This document shows positions 9,326 to 17,079 of a DNA stretch of 64,000 nucleotides, piece after piece. The notes below the pieces were generated by a model. It had not been told where the DNA came from and did no database searches. It saw only the letters and a list, made by a program, of their open reading frames with translations. The stretch comes from Lachnospiraceae bacterium. GTDB lineage: Bacteria > Bacillota > Clostridia > Lachnospirales > Lachnospiraceae. The stretch spans positions 14,975 through 78,974 of the forward strand of contig CAAGQC010000087.1 of assembly GCA_900771995.1 (NCBI GenBank), given 5' to 3'. How positions within the stretch are numbered: position 1 is the first letter of the stretch; every line of letters starts with the position of its first letter. Made by a program: the position numbers and the translations under genes.

Positions 9326-10051
9326 TTATTTCTCTTTTTTCTCTTGCTTCTTTGCTCTTGCTGCTTTCAAAACATCAGCAAGATTATCGCCATTAATCAC
9401 TCCCGGATAATTTTCCTGAAATTCCACTAAAGTATCTTTATTTTCCTGCTCAATCTCTCTGCACTGCCTATAAAAATCATGTAAATCCTCTTTATTATAA
9501 ATAGCTTCCATAAAGACTCTGGAATCTTCTGGTACCTTATCATAGGAATCGTATAAATCCACTATCGCCTTCTGAATAACTTCAAAACTCAACGGTTTTT
9601 TTCGTTCTTCTTGCTCAATTAAAATACCTACAATATCAGATAAATCATTTTTATATTGCCGCCCTGCCATTAGTTTCATCGCGACAAGATATTCTGCTGA
9701 TACCGTTCTAACCTGAAGAATATTTGCAAAGGTCTTATAATACTTTGAGTATTCCACTAATCTAGGTGTATATGACTTTGTATTGGCAAAGTCTGTATTT
9801 AACCACCCAACCGGTAATTCAAGTCTATCACCTACTGTATTAATCGCCTCTTTCATTGCGCCAGATGACTTAATAATTGCATCCATATCATAAGTCATTT
9901 CTCTAAATCCATAGTTTATAAGAATTGACGCACCACCTATCAAAATAATTTCCGCCGACATTTTATTGCCATTCTTTTTACGAAATTCTTTTGCCAATTC
10001 CCTCAGATAGCCGTCCAGATTTTCTTTTGTAAAAGGCTTATCAGCAGACAT
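9326..10051 (-). CDS. Nucleotidyltransferase-fold protein (DUF6036-like), likely toxin of a two-gene module
   Basis: A 241-residue protein with an N-terminal nucleotidyltransferase signature, GGASILINYGFREMTYDMDA (about residues 30-50), holding the GG and the D-x-D metal-binding pattern. A helical region and a Lys/Glu-rich tail follow. I choose the ATG at 10051 with GAGGTG upstream; a GTG 12 bases earlier is possible. The start overlaps the 3' end of an XRE-type gene by 11 bases, so translation is coupled. Such XRE/nucleotidyltransferase pairs behave as toxin-antitoxin or abortive-infection modules in other bacteria; here that role is inferred from architecture. The pair is clearly more AT-rich than the glnA side. 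Confidence 0.7.
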   Translation of the reverse strand: MSADKPFTKENLDGYLRELAKEFRKKNGNKMSAEIILIGGASILINYGFREMTYDMDAIIKSSGAMKEAINTVGDRLELPVGWLNTDFANTKSYTPRLVEYSKYYKTFANILQVRTVSAEYLVAMKLMAGRQYKNDLSDIVGILIEQEERKKPLSFEVIQKAIVDLYDSYDKVPEDSRVFMEAIYNKEDLHDFYRQCREIEQENKDTLVEFQENYPGVINGDNLADVLKAARAKKQEKKEK

Positions 10052-10622
10052 TTCGCACCTCACTTTCTACAATATTGAATCGCATAAATTCCGGGATTGC
10101 ATTTGCAAGTGCCCTTTCTTTTATACGTTCGTCTCCCGTCGCTGCATATGCCACTTCAATGCCTGCAGAAAAATATAGTTTTTCAAGCTTCCGGGAACGG
10201 ATATCATTATAATTTGTGCAAAGAGGTACATCATTTATCCTGGACAAATAATCAATCATAGCCAGCAGATACATAGCTTCTCTGCACCATCTGCGCTCAT
10301 AAAGCTTTCTTACTTCATCCTTCTCAAGTGTTTCGATAATAAAATCTATATCGCCCATATCCTTTACATGATGACAGGTATTACTCTTAAACGTTTCAAA
10401 CGAACATCTATATTCTACATTATCTGCACTATTATTTTCCAATATTGAGTCTACCGTTACATTAAGCACCCTGGCGATTTTATGCAGAGTTCCTGCCGTG
10501 CATTTATCAAGGTCTGCTTTTCCACTACAGATATCAGTAATTGTTGTCATTGCAACTCCGCTTTCCTTGCTTAAACGATACCTCGACATTTTTTCTTTTT
10601 CAAGTAAAGCATTAATTATCAT
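10041..10622 (-). CDS. XRE-family HTH protein, likely antitoxin/regulator of the nucleotidyltransferase
   Basis: A 193-residue protein. Residues 1-65 are a Cro/C1-type helix-turn-helix (MSRYRLSKESGVAMTTITDI then TLHKIARVLNVTVDSIL). Residues about 75-193 are a helical domain (FIIETLEKDEVRKLYERRW, AMIDYLSRINDVPL) I do not recognise by family; it could contact the neighbouring nucleotidyltransferase. AGGAGGG lies 8 bases before the ATG. It is the first gene of a two-gene transcript with a consensus promoter that contains a small TCGG-CTGA-CCGA dyad between -35 and -10, consistent with autorepression. Confidence 0.75.
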   Translation of the reverse strand: MIINALLEKEKMSRYRLSKESGVAMTTITDICSGKADLDKCTAGTLHKIARVLNVTVDSILENNSADNVEYRCSFETFKSNTCHHVKDMGDIDFIIETLEKDEVRKLYERRWCREAMYLLAMIDYLSRINDVPLCTNYNDIRSRKLEKLYFSAGIEVAYAATGDERIKERALANAIPEFMRFNIVESEVRNVC

Positions 10623-10642
10623 CTGCTTCCCTCCTATTTATT

Positions 10643-10671
10643 AATATATCGGTCAGCCGAACTACTGTCAA
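10643..10671 (-). promoter_or_regulatory. Sigma-A promoter with internal dyad for the XRE/nucleotidyltransferase pair
   Basis: TTGACA (minus strand, 10666-10671) and TATATT (10643-10648) lie 17 bases apart, 21 bases upstream of the AT-rich leader and SD. The spacer contains TCGG-CTGA-CCGA, a candidate operator for the encoded XRE protein. Confidence 0.7.
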
Positions 10672-10788
10672 CAATATTTTTTACAATTGATATATTGTGA
10701 AACTTCCACTGATTTGTACAACTAAATATATAAATACCCCATAATTTCAAGCTTTTTGGGGAATATGGTGTAATTTTATTAATGCGTA

Positions 10789-10863
10789 TTTACGACTACT
10801 GGTTCACCTATATTTCCACAGAAAATCCAGTATTTATGCGGGTGAATCGATTTTAGTCGTAAA
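10789..10863. repeat. Imperfect 75-bp inverted repeat in a gene-free gap
   Basis: TTTACGACTA (10789-10798) is matched by TAGTCGTAAA (10854-10863), and inside these arms TTCACC faces GGTGAA. The interior and flank repeat CCAGT/ACTGG several times (10798, 10827, 10867, 10881, 10923). The stretch 10672-10969 contains no convincing gene. It may be a decayed small mobile element or an operator-rich remnant. Confidence 0.5.
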
Positions 10864-10969
10864 TTTACTGGAAGTTCACATTTATGCACTGGAATTTAAA
10901 ATTTCAAGTCAGCATAAAGCGAATCCAGTGTAAGCAGTAATAGCACTTCCCCTATCACAGCCCTTTTGT

Positions 10970-11255
10970 CTATATCAGACAAGGCAACGACTCCGCCCAA
11001 TATGGCAGCTCATCTATAACAAGCACAAACTTCTCGTCTCCGATATTTTTATCAATAAAATCAAAAACAGCCTCTGTAGTGTGAAAGCTGATACTCTCCA
11101 CTCCCGGCATAAGCAGATCAACTACCTGCTTTGAAAACAGTTCCAGATTTCTATTTTTTCCGACTTTTGTTGCTGTATAAAAAATAGTCTTCTTGTCCAT
11201 CTTTTTCATAGAATTCCTTTAACGATGCCAGTTCTCTTTCTCTGCCGATAAACAT
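10970..11255 (-). pseudogene. Remnant of an AAA-type ATPase (DUF234-associated family)
   Basis: From the ATG at 11255, preceded by GGGAGG, the frame reads MFIGRERELASLKEFYEK, the standard N-terminus of bacterial DUF234-type ATPases. Within 50 bases the homology jumps by one base to the frame containing KKTIFYTATKVGKNRNLELF and VLVIDELPYWAE (Walker B). The part that should hold the P-loop (VIYGRRRVGKT in relatives) is missing, and the protein stops right after Walker B instead of continuing several hundred residues. A frameshift, an internal deletion and a 3' truncation therefore make a dead gene. It marks the left accessory edge of the flagellin glycan region. Confidence 0.75.
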
Positions 11256-11286
11256 AAGAATTACCTCCCATCTTTGTTAAAAACAG

Positions 11287-11312
11287 TTTTGTTAAAATTG
11301 ATTTTAACAAAA
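11287..11312. promoter_or_regulatory. Perfect 26-bp palindrome upstream of the dead ATPase gene
   Basis: TTTTGTTAAAAT (11287-11298), TG, ATTTTAACAAAA (11301-11312). The half-site TTTAACAAA recurs on both sides (near 11275 and 11325), so this looks like an operator array or iteron-like cluster rather than a terminator. The rest of 11256-11491 is AT-rich and shows no gene. Confidence 0.5.
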
Positions 11313-11491
11313 TATTTCTGAACAAAGTTTAACATGACTCTTATGTTTTGCAATCTTTTTATTCGGTGTCGTATTCACTGATTTTCTTGTATCTACCATA
11401 GCTCTTATCACATTTTGTTACTGAGTAAGGCTTAGGGCTGGAAAAGGTTGCTCGTTTCTTTTTTATTTTTTCTGACAAATTTTGAGACAAG

Positions 11492-11523
11492 AAAAAGCCG
11501 GGATTATAAATCACCGACCTTTT
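11492..11523 (-). terminator. Terminator after the TPR glycosyltransferase gene
   Basis: Minus-strand AAAAGGTCGG pairs with CCGGCTTTTT (two G-U pairs) around an AT-rich loop, followed by a T-rich stretch, immediately after the stop of the gene ending at 11533. Confidence 0.65.
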
Positions 11524-11532
11524 CTCAATAGA

Positions 11533-13725
11533 TTATTGTACTTCCTCTTCCAGATTATGTAGCAAAGTTTTGATTTCATCATCGTCAGGTGCATACTGTT
11601 GTACTTGACTTAATATGGCTTTCGCAGCAACGGTTTCTCCACTCTCCAGTTTCTGCTTTGCAATATTTTTCAATGAGATTACCATTTGTTGTAATTCCCT
11701 CTGTGCTTCATTTGCTTCTGTTATCTGCTGCTGCATTCTGTTGCGCACCATTTCCGCATAAGCCAGCATTACTTTTTCCAGCTTGGGATAAATGCCCAGG
11801 CACTTCTTCATGTTTTCCAATGCTTTTCGATCTTGTCCAGACTCGTAATATTCTTGCTGTTTTTTCAATTCCAGCGCCAACTGCAATTCATCTGGCAAGC
11901 CAACAGAATTTTCTTCCAAAACCTCTTCTTTGTAATAAGGTTTGTAAAAACTAATTACGCTTTCTGCATATGCCCAAAGTTTCTCCTCTATTCCAGCCGT
12001 CTCCATAAAGTTCTTTATCCCTTCTGCCAGACGGAACTCTGTATACCGCATATCAAAAAGTTTGTAACGGATATCGTCTGCTTCCATCCATTCAGAAAGC
12101 CTCTGTTTCCACGTATTCCATGATTTAGCAGATGCCCAGCATTCCATGCGTTTTAACGCTCTACGCCATACACGATAATCCACATAGTTCATTGCAGAAG
12201 CTACTTTTATTTTCTTCTCCACAGCAATTTTCCAGACATTATTGTCTATCTCAAATATAGCATCCGGATACTTCGAAATTAATTCTTCATAATATTTGTC
12301 TAAAGTCTCCTCATTTTCTTCGCTTTTCCATAGGATCTTTGCTATTGTTATGCAAAAGTGCTGGTTCGACAAACTTCCAATAATATGATGCAAATTATGT
12401 AATTTTTCCACATCCCCCTGTTCTGCAAACTCCTTTTGCAATCTGTTCGCAACAGTACATAACTGTTTGATATTTTCATCCTCACCTACTAATTTCTGTA
12501 TCAGATCCACATAAAATGAACAATATTGCATCCTGCAACATGCATCCAATATTTTTTTTAATTTATCCTCATCTAGAAAAATACTTCTTTTATCCCATTC
12601 AATCTTTTCTATCGTTTGCTTTATAATGTCTATTTTTTCACATCTGATTAATGCCGGTATACAAGTCATAAATGTTTCTGCCAGCAATAACTCATTGAAC
12701 ACTTCAGTGATTATTCCTGCCGTCTTAGCTTCCATAGTAGATCTATCATTTTTTACTTTTTTCTGACTACCGATATATCTCTGAAAATATGAGATACATC
12801 GTTCATCCTCATTAAGATAGCCATATGTTCTGGCTCCTATCATGTCATAAAAGACAAGACAAACTTCCATTGCATCTAATTTATTTAATGGTTCCGCAAA
12901 TGCCTTCTTCAGCCACTCTTCTTCCTCTGTATATCTTCCCAACCATTCTAAGGAAAGTAAAGTATATCCATACAAAGTTCCAATATGAACAGGCATATAG
13001 GTTAATTGATTTCTATATTTTTTCCATTCCTCTAATCCTTCAGTACATGTTTTTATTACTTTTTCATAATCATGAACAGAAAAATATTCCTGTGCTAATT
13101 GGAAAATCCATCTTGGTTGTCCCGGTTTTTCCTTCCTGACTTCTAATAATAATTTTATATTTCTCCATGCATGTTTTACATGCTCTTCCTCTGTTTGATA
13201 CACATATCCATAATGATGTGCAAAATCATTAAATTCCTTTCTGGGTTCTTGAAAAGGAGTTAAATACTCATGGATTCTACCTGTAAAATGAATTTTCGAA
13301 TTCATTTTTACCATCCTTGATGGATAGGAATCTGTATACAAGGTTCCTTCCATATTCATATAATTTCTTACAATGTACGATGCCGAATTGTACTTCTTAT
13401 ATTCTGCTGTCGTAAAAAAACGAATGATCTCCTGCGGATTTTCAAACCATTCATCATCATCCAGATACATGAACCATTCCCCACATGCCTCTTTCAAACC
13501 GGCATTGCGGGCGGCTGCGAAATCATTACACCAGGTAAAATCAATTATTTTATCTGCATACCTTTCTGCCAGTGCACGTTGCTCAGCATTACATCCTGTA
13601 TCTACCAGTATGATTTCTGTAGGAAATGCATTTTTAAAATAGAGAAGTGAGTTCAGACATTTCTCCATCTCATCTCTTCCTGAAATCAGCATAGAAATTG
13701 ATAATAAAATATGATTTTTGTTCAT
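11533..13725 (-). CDS. GT2-family glycosyltransferase with long TPR-like helical C-terminus
   Basis: A 730-residue protein. Residues 5-100 are a GT-A fold: LLSISMLISGRDEMEKCLNS, EIILVDTGC and the metal-binding MYLDDDEW (Asp89-91), followed by the acceptor region HFTGRIHEYL. From about residue 180 to the end are helical TPR-like repeats, with a final CLGIYPKLEKVMLAYAE/ILSQVQQYAPDDDEIK pair. The architecture matches glycosyltransferases that sit beside flagellin genes in Lachnospiraceae, where the repeats may grip the protein acceptor. It follows fliC on the same strand, separated by a terminator, so expression may come from readthrough. The most likely job is O-glycosylation of flagellin (inference from context). 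Confidence 0.82.
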   Translation of the reverse strand: MNKNHILLSISMLISGRDEMEKCLNSLLYFKNAFPTEIILVDTGCNAEQRALAERYADKIIDFTWCNDFAAARNAGLKEACGEWFMYLDDDEWFENPQEIIRFFTTAEYKKYNSASYIVRNYMNMEGTLYTDSYPSRMVKMNSKIHFTGRIHEYLTPFQEPRKEFNDFAHHYGYVYQTEEEHVKHAWRNIKLLLEVRKEKPGQPRWIFQLAQEYFSVHDYEKVIKTCTEGLEEWKKYRNQLTYMPVHIGTLYGYTLLSLEWLGRYTEEEEWLKKAFAEPLNKLDAMEVCLVFYDMIGARTYGYLNEDERCISYFQRYIGSQKKVKNDRSTMEAKTAGIITEVFNELLLAETFMTCIPALIRCEKIDIIKQTIEKIEWDKRSIFLDEDKLKKILDACCRMQYCSFYVDLIQKLVGEDENIKQLCTVANRLQKEFAEQGDVEKLHNLHHIIGSLSNQHFCITIAKILWKSEENEETLDKYYEELISKYPDAIFEIDNNVWKIAVEKKIKVASAMNYVDYRVWRRALKRMECWASAKSWNTWKQRLSEWMEADDIRYKLFDMRYTEFRLAEGIKNFMETAGIEEKLWAYAESVISFYKPYYKEEVLEENSVGLPDELQLALELKKQQEYYESGQDRKALENMKKCLGIYPKLEKVMLAYAEMVRNRMQQQITEANEAQRELQQMVISLKNIAKQKLESGETVAAKAILSQVQQYAPDDDEIKTLLHNLEEEVQ

Positions 13726-13754
13726 GTATGGAATCCTTTCCGCTTTACAAAGAG

Positions 13755-13790
13755 AAAAAGGACCCGGCCGTAAAGCCGAGCCCTTCTCTT
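13755..13790 (-). terminator. Terminator of fliC
   Basis: Minus-strand AAGGGCTCGGC pairs with GCCGGGTCCTT (13758-13768 with 13775-13785, two G-U pairs) with TTTTTCTC after it, 30 bases past the flagellin stop codon. Confidence 0.85.
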
Positions 13791-13820
13791 ATTGCTATGT
13801 TAGATGCTCTAACTGATTGA

Positions 13821-15251
13821 TTACTGTAACAGAGACAATACGCCCTGGTTAGACTGGTTAGCCTGAGCCAACATTGCCTGACCTGCCTGAGACAGGATAT
13901 TGTTGTTGGAGTACTTAACCATCTCTGTAGCCATATCTGTATCACGGATAGCAGATTCAGCGCTTGTGGTGTTCTCTACAACATTATCCAGGTTGCTAAT
14001 GGTGTGCTCCAGTCTGTTCTGAACTGCACCGAGAGCAGATCTCTGAGTAGATACCTTCTGAATAGCTTCCTTAATGGTCTCGATAGCGTTATCAGCATTG
14101 GTAGATGTAGCACCGTCTACTCTTAAGCCGTTTACGCCAAGACCCTTAGCGGACATTGCATCCAGATTCAGTTCAATCTTGTTGTTAGAAGTTGCGTCAG
14201 CGCCTACATGCAGAGACAGCTTCAAGCTACCCATCTGATCCTGTGTAGACTGAATATTCTTTGCCGGGGTAACCGTTGCCACATTGCCAAATGCATCATA
14301 CAATGTCTTATCCTTCAACTGTGTAGTAGTGATATCATTACCGGATGTGGTGCTAGTAAAGTAATTGCTTAACGCATTTTGAGAAACTTTGTTGCCATCC
14401 TTGTCATAATATACTGCGCGATCAGATTTTGCTGCCTTAGAAACTGCTTTGGAATCCAATGTTACAGTGTCGGAAAGTGCAACCGTACCCGTATTATTCT
14501 TGCCACCTTCAACAGTTAATGTAATACCTGTATCTACACCATCTTTTGTTACTTTACCAGTAGATGATACATCATAGCCATCAACGGAAATTGCAACATT
14601 AGTGGTCGCGGTTCCATCAACACCAGCAGCAATTGTAATTCTTGCTCCGCTCTTCTGTAACGCCTTCAGCAAATCATTCTGGACATCTGCTGCCGCAGTA
14701 GCTGTAGCTGCAGTGACCTTAATCTTAGCTCCCGTATTAGAACCTGTTGCAGTAACATCTTTTCCGCCAACAAATGTTGCTGCTGCAGCAGTTTCTGCGC
14801 CATAAGCGTAGCTATAGCCCTTAGCAGCATCCTTATCACCCTTTAACAGGTAGGTCTCGTTGAACTTGGTTGTCTCAGCAACACGATCAATTTCAGTGGT
14901 CAGCTGATCGATTTCGTTCTGGATGTAAGTTCTATCATTCTCGGAATTGGTTCCGTTGGAAGCCTTAACAGCCAGCTCGTTCATTCTCTGCAGCATGTCC
15001 TGAACTTCGTTCAGTGCACCTTCAGCGGTCTGTACAGTGGAGATACCGTCTTCTGCGTTAGCGGAAGCCTGTGTCAGTCCTCTGATCTGTTTTCTCATTT
15101 TTTCACTGATGGATAATCCTGCTGCATCATCTGCTGCACGGTTGATCTTGTAACCGGAAGACAGCTTCTCAGTTGACTTTGCCTGAGAGCTCTGAGTCAA
15201 ACCTAACATTCTGTTAGAGTTCATAGCGGTAAGATTGTGTTGTACTACCAT
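13821..15251 (-). CDS. fliC: Flagellin, main filament subunit
   Basis: A 476-residue flagellin. The conserved N-terminal D0/D1 (residues 1-135, MVVQHNLTAMNSNRMLGLTQ to RVAETTKFNETYLL) and C-terminal D1/D0 (about 365-476, ending QANQSNQGVLSLL) flank a Ser/Thr/Ala-rich variable core (about 140-365) that would be surface-exposed. LQRMNELAVKASNGTNS at 87-103 is the TLR5-contact segment and is close to the stimulatory consensus. I start at 15251 after AAGGAGG; the frame stays open through the leader to 15332 but that extension is not flagellin-like. It has a sigma-28 promoter, a roughly 180-base leader with CsrA-type hairpins, its own terminator, and glycan genes on both sides. Confidence 0.97.
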   Translation of the reverse strand: MVVQHNLTAMNSNRMLGLTQSSQAKSTEKLSSGYKINRAADDAAGLSISEKMRKQIRGLTQASANAEDGISTVQTAEGALNEVQDMLQRMNELAVKASNGTNSENDRTYIQNEIDQLTTEIDRVAETTKFNETYLLKGDKDAAKGYSYAYGAETAAAATFVGGKDVTATGSNTGAKIKVTAATATAAADVQNDLLKALQKSGARITIAAGVDGTATTNVAISVDGYDVSSTGKVTKDGVDTGITLTVEGGKNNTGTVALSDTVTLDSKAVSKAAKSDRAVYYDKDGNKVSQNALSNYFTSTTSGNDITTTQLKDKTLYDAFGNVATVTPAKNIQSTQDQMGSLKLSLHVGADATSNNKIELNLDAMSAKGLGVNGLRVDGATSTNADNAIETIKEAIQKVSTQRSALGAVQNRLEHTISNLDNVVENTTSAESAIRDTDMATEMVKYSNNNILSQAGQAMLAQANQSNQGVLSLLQ

Positions 15252-15259
15252 AATATATT

Positions 15260-15378
15260 CCTCCTTGAATTGACGAGCGCTTCCCTGCGCTCCGTTATTT
15301 GCTTTGGCAATGTCAGTTTCAAGTTCGCACATCCTGTCACTTTCATCGCCATTATCTTCTTCATCTCCAGCGTGCGAA
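15260..15378 (-). promoter_or_regulatory. Structured fliC leader with candidate CsrA sites
   Basis: Minus-strand GAGCGC-AGGGAA-GCGCTC (15292 to 15275) is a 6-bp stem with GGA in a hexaloop, 8 bases upstream of the fliC Shine-Dalgarno AAGGAGG (15266-15260). Further 5', TTCGCAC/GTGCGAA arms (15378-15372 and 15330-15324) enclose CTGGAG and end in ACAGGATGT, whose AGGATGT core matches the CsrA-binding consensus. In Bacillus subtilis CsrA binds one site at the hag SD and one in an upstream hairpin; this leader has the same plan. Confidence 0.6.
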
Positions 15379-15438
15379 ACCTTTAATTCAGAAGAATGGT
15401 TAGGTAAGCAATTATTTTATTTGCTTTACTTGATAAGT

Positions 15439-15465
15439 ATATCGGAGAGGTTTTGGGAAACTTAA
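15439..15465 (-). promoter_or_regulatory. Sigma-28 (FliA/SigD) promoter of fliC
   Basis: TTAAGTTT, 11 bases, TCCGATAT on the minus strand, against the enteric consensus TAAAGTTT-N11-GCCGATAA. It lies about 190 bases upstream of the fliC start codon. Confidence 0.88.
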
Positions 15466-15495
15466 CCCCTTTTTTAAAAAAATGTTGACTAAAAA

Positions 15496-17025
15496 TTAGA
15501 TTTTTTCTTCTATGTTCTGTTTGAGTTTTATAAATCCTTCATCCTCCGGCAATATTTTCATCCATTCATTTACTTCCGCCAATGCCTCTGACAGATTATC
15601 TTCCATTAACATTTCAATCTTTTTCTTATTCATATAAACAAATTCTGTTTCGTTATGTAAAATAGCTGCAACATTTTGCCCCAGTTCTATATTGGCCTTT
15701 ATGAACTGTTTCTCAAAATAGTCTTTTTTCGTTATTGTCTCTTTTATTTTTTTATACGCTTCCTTATAATTCTCTTTCAGCAATAATTCCACAATATCCG
15801 CATTGAATTTACAATAATAGAAATCACAATTCTGTAACAGAAGACTATTTCTGGCACAATTCATAAGATTCTTTTCTACAATTTGTTTACTATCATAATC
15901 ATCCCAGAAATCATACAGTTTGATAAGGAATCTAAAATAATCTGCATTTCCGCCATTCGGAATTTTTTCTGGAACTGCACATATAATTCCAAAAATTTCG
16001 CAACATTTATTAAATATCTGTTCATCTTCCAATATATTCTGATGAAGTAACCAATCGCATAAATATGTATATTTTCCCCTAGCTCCCAGTCTCATTGCCA
16101 TACGGCATGGCGTTGATGAAAGCACGGAATAGATGTCTTCTATTTTTTGTCGACTGTCATCTCTGTTACTTAGAACCAAGTTAAAAACATCGATATTCTC
16201 CTGAAGATACACGTTTATCAGCCATTCTATTGTATTACTGGAGATACTGCCGCATTTTTGCAAAAGAAAAGATACATCCCTCTCTAATAAAACTCTGGGG
16301 GCATTGGTTCTCTCCTCCACAACATTGTAATCCCTGACTTCCGGATAGACATAATACCTGTAAAGTGCTTCCGGCATTATCCCCACTCGATTTGACATAA
16401 GCAATGCTTCCCTGACAAATAAGGTATCTGAACCATAAGGTATAATATTACAATTAGACAAATTCATCTTTTTAATCACATCAAGCCTGTACATTTTGGC
16501 CCAATGTGTCCTCATTACTTGATAATACTGAGGAAAACAGCTTTCAAATAATGCCCCCTCTAGAATAACATTGCTCTGTATATTCCGGATCCCCCTCACT
16601 TTCATGGTATCTGCATCGACAAAAAGTGAGCCGCATGCAGCCATATCCAGATCGTTGCTCCCCATATAAGCAACCATTTTTTCAAAACAGTCCGGCTCGA
16701 GTTCATCATCTGCATCCACTCTGCAAAAAAATCCTCCTTTATCACCGGCCATATGCAAAATTTGAGGAATCCCGTACTCCCATGCAATAGCATGTCCTTT
16801 TGTTTTATCAAAATAGGTCAAAGAAAAGCGTGAATCTTCTTTTATATATTCGTAAATCATTTCCCGAACATCCACATTAGAGCAATTATCATAAATTATG
16901 CATTGAAAATTTTGGTATGTCTGTTTTTTTATGCTATCCAGAGCTCTTAGCAAATAATCTTTACCAAGTTGATACGTCTGTGTATAGACATATACCGTAT
17001 TTCCATTCCTTTCCGTGTAATTCAT
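15496..17025 (-). CDS. GT2-family glycosyltransferase of the flagellin glycan block
   Basis: A 509-residue protein. Residues 8-130 form a GT-A domain: VYVYTQTYQLGKDYLLRALD, CIIYDNCS and the DxD-type motif CRVDADDELE (Asp104, 106, 107). The remaining helical C-terminus ends in a short repeat-like region (MEDNLSEALAEVNEWMKILP) similar in character to the TPR glycosyltransferase at 11533. I use the ATG at 17025 with GGAG 11 bases upstream; an in-frame ATG at 17052 is a close alternative. It is the last gene of the block before fliC, and no terminator separates it from the fliC promoter. It is a good candidate to transfer the modified sugar to flagellin or to a growing glycan. Confidence 0.78.
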   Translation of the reverse strand: MNYTERNGNTVYVYTQTYQLGKDYLLRALDSIKKQTYQNFQCIIYDNCSNVDVREMIYEYIKEDSRFSLTYFDKTKGHAIAWEYGIPQILHMAGDKGGFFCRVDADDELEPDCFEKMVAYMGSNDLDMAACGSLFVDADTMKVRGIRNIQSNVILEGALFESCFPQYYQVMRTHWAKMYRLDVIKKMNLSNCNIIPYGSDTLFVREALLMSNRVGIMPEALYRYYVYPEVRDYNVVEERTNAPRVLLERDVSFLLQKCGSISSNTIEWLINVYLQENIDVFNLVLSNRDDSRQKIEDIYSVLSSTPCRMAMRLGARGKYTYLCDWLLHQNILEDEQIFNKCCEIFGIICAVPEKIPNGGNADYFRFLIKLYDFWDDYDSKQIVEKNLMNCARNSLLLQNCDFYYCKFNADIVELLLKENYKEAYKKIKETITKKDYFEKQFIKANIELGQNVAAILHNETEFVYMNKKKIEMLMEDNLSEALAEVNEWMKILPEDEGFIKLKQNIEEKI

Positions 17026-17079
17026 TTTATCAATATCTCCGTTTTCTTTCATTCTCTGATTTCTGTAGCAATTGCGCAA

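Noticed and set aside
15252..15332. 27-residue N-terminal extension of flagellin
   Set aside because: The frame is open but the extension covers the structured leader and is unlike any flagellin; AAGGAGG sits before the ATG at 15251.
17053..17079. TTG start for the glycosyltransferase gene adjoining the methyltransferase stop
   Set aside because: No SD and no homology in the added residues; ATG starts at 17052 or 17025 are better, with GGAG supporting 17025.
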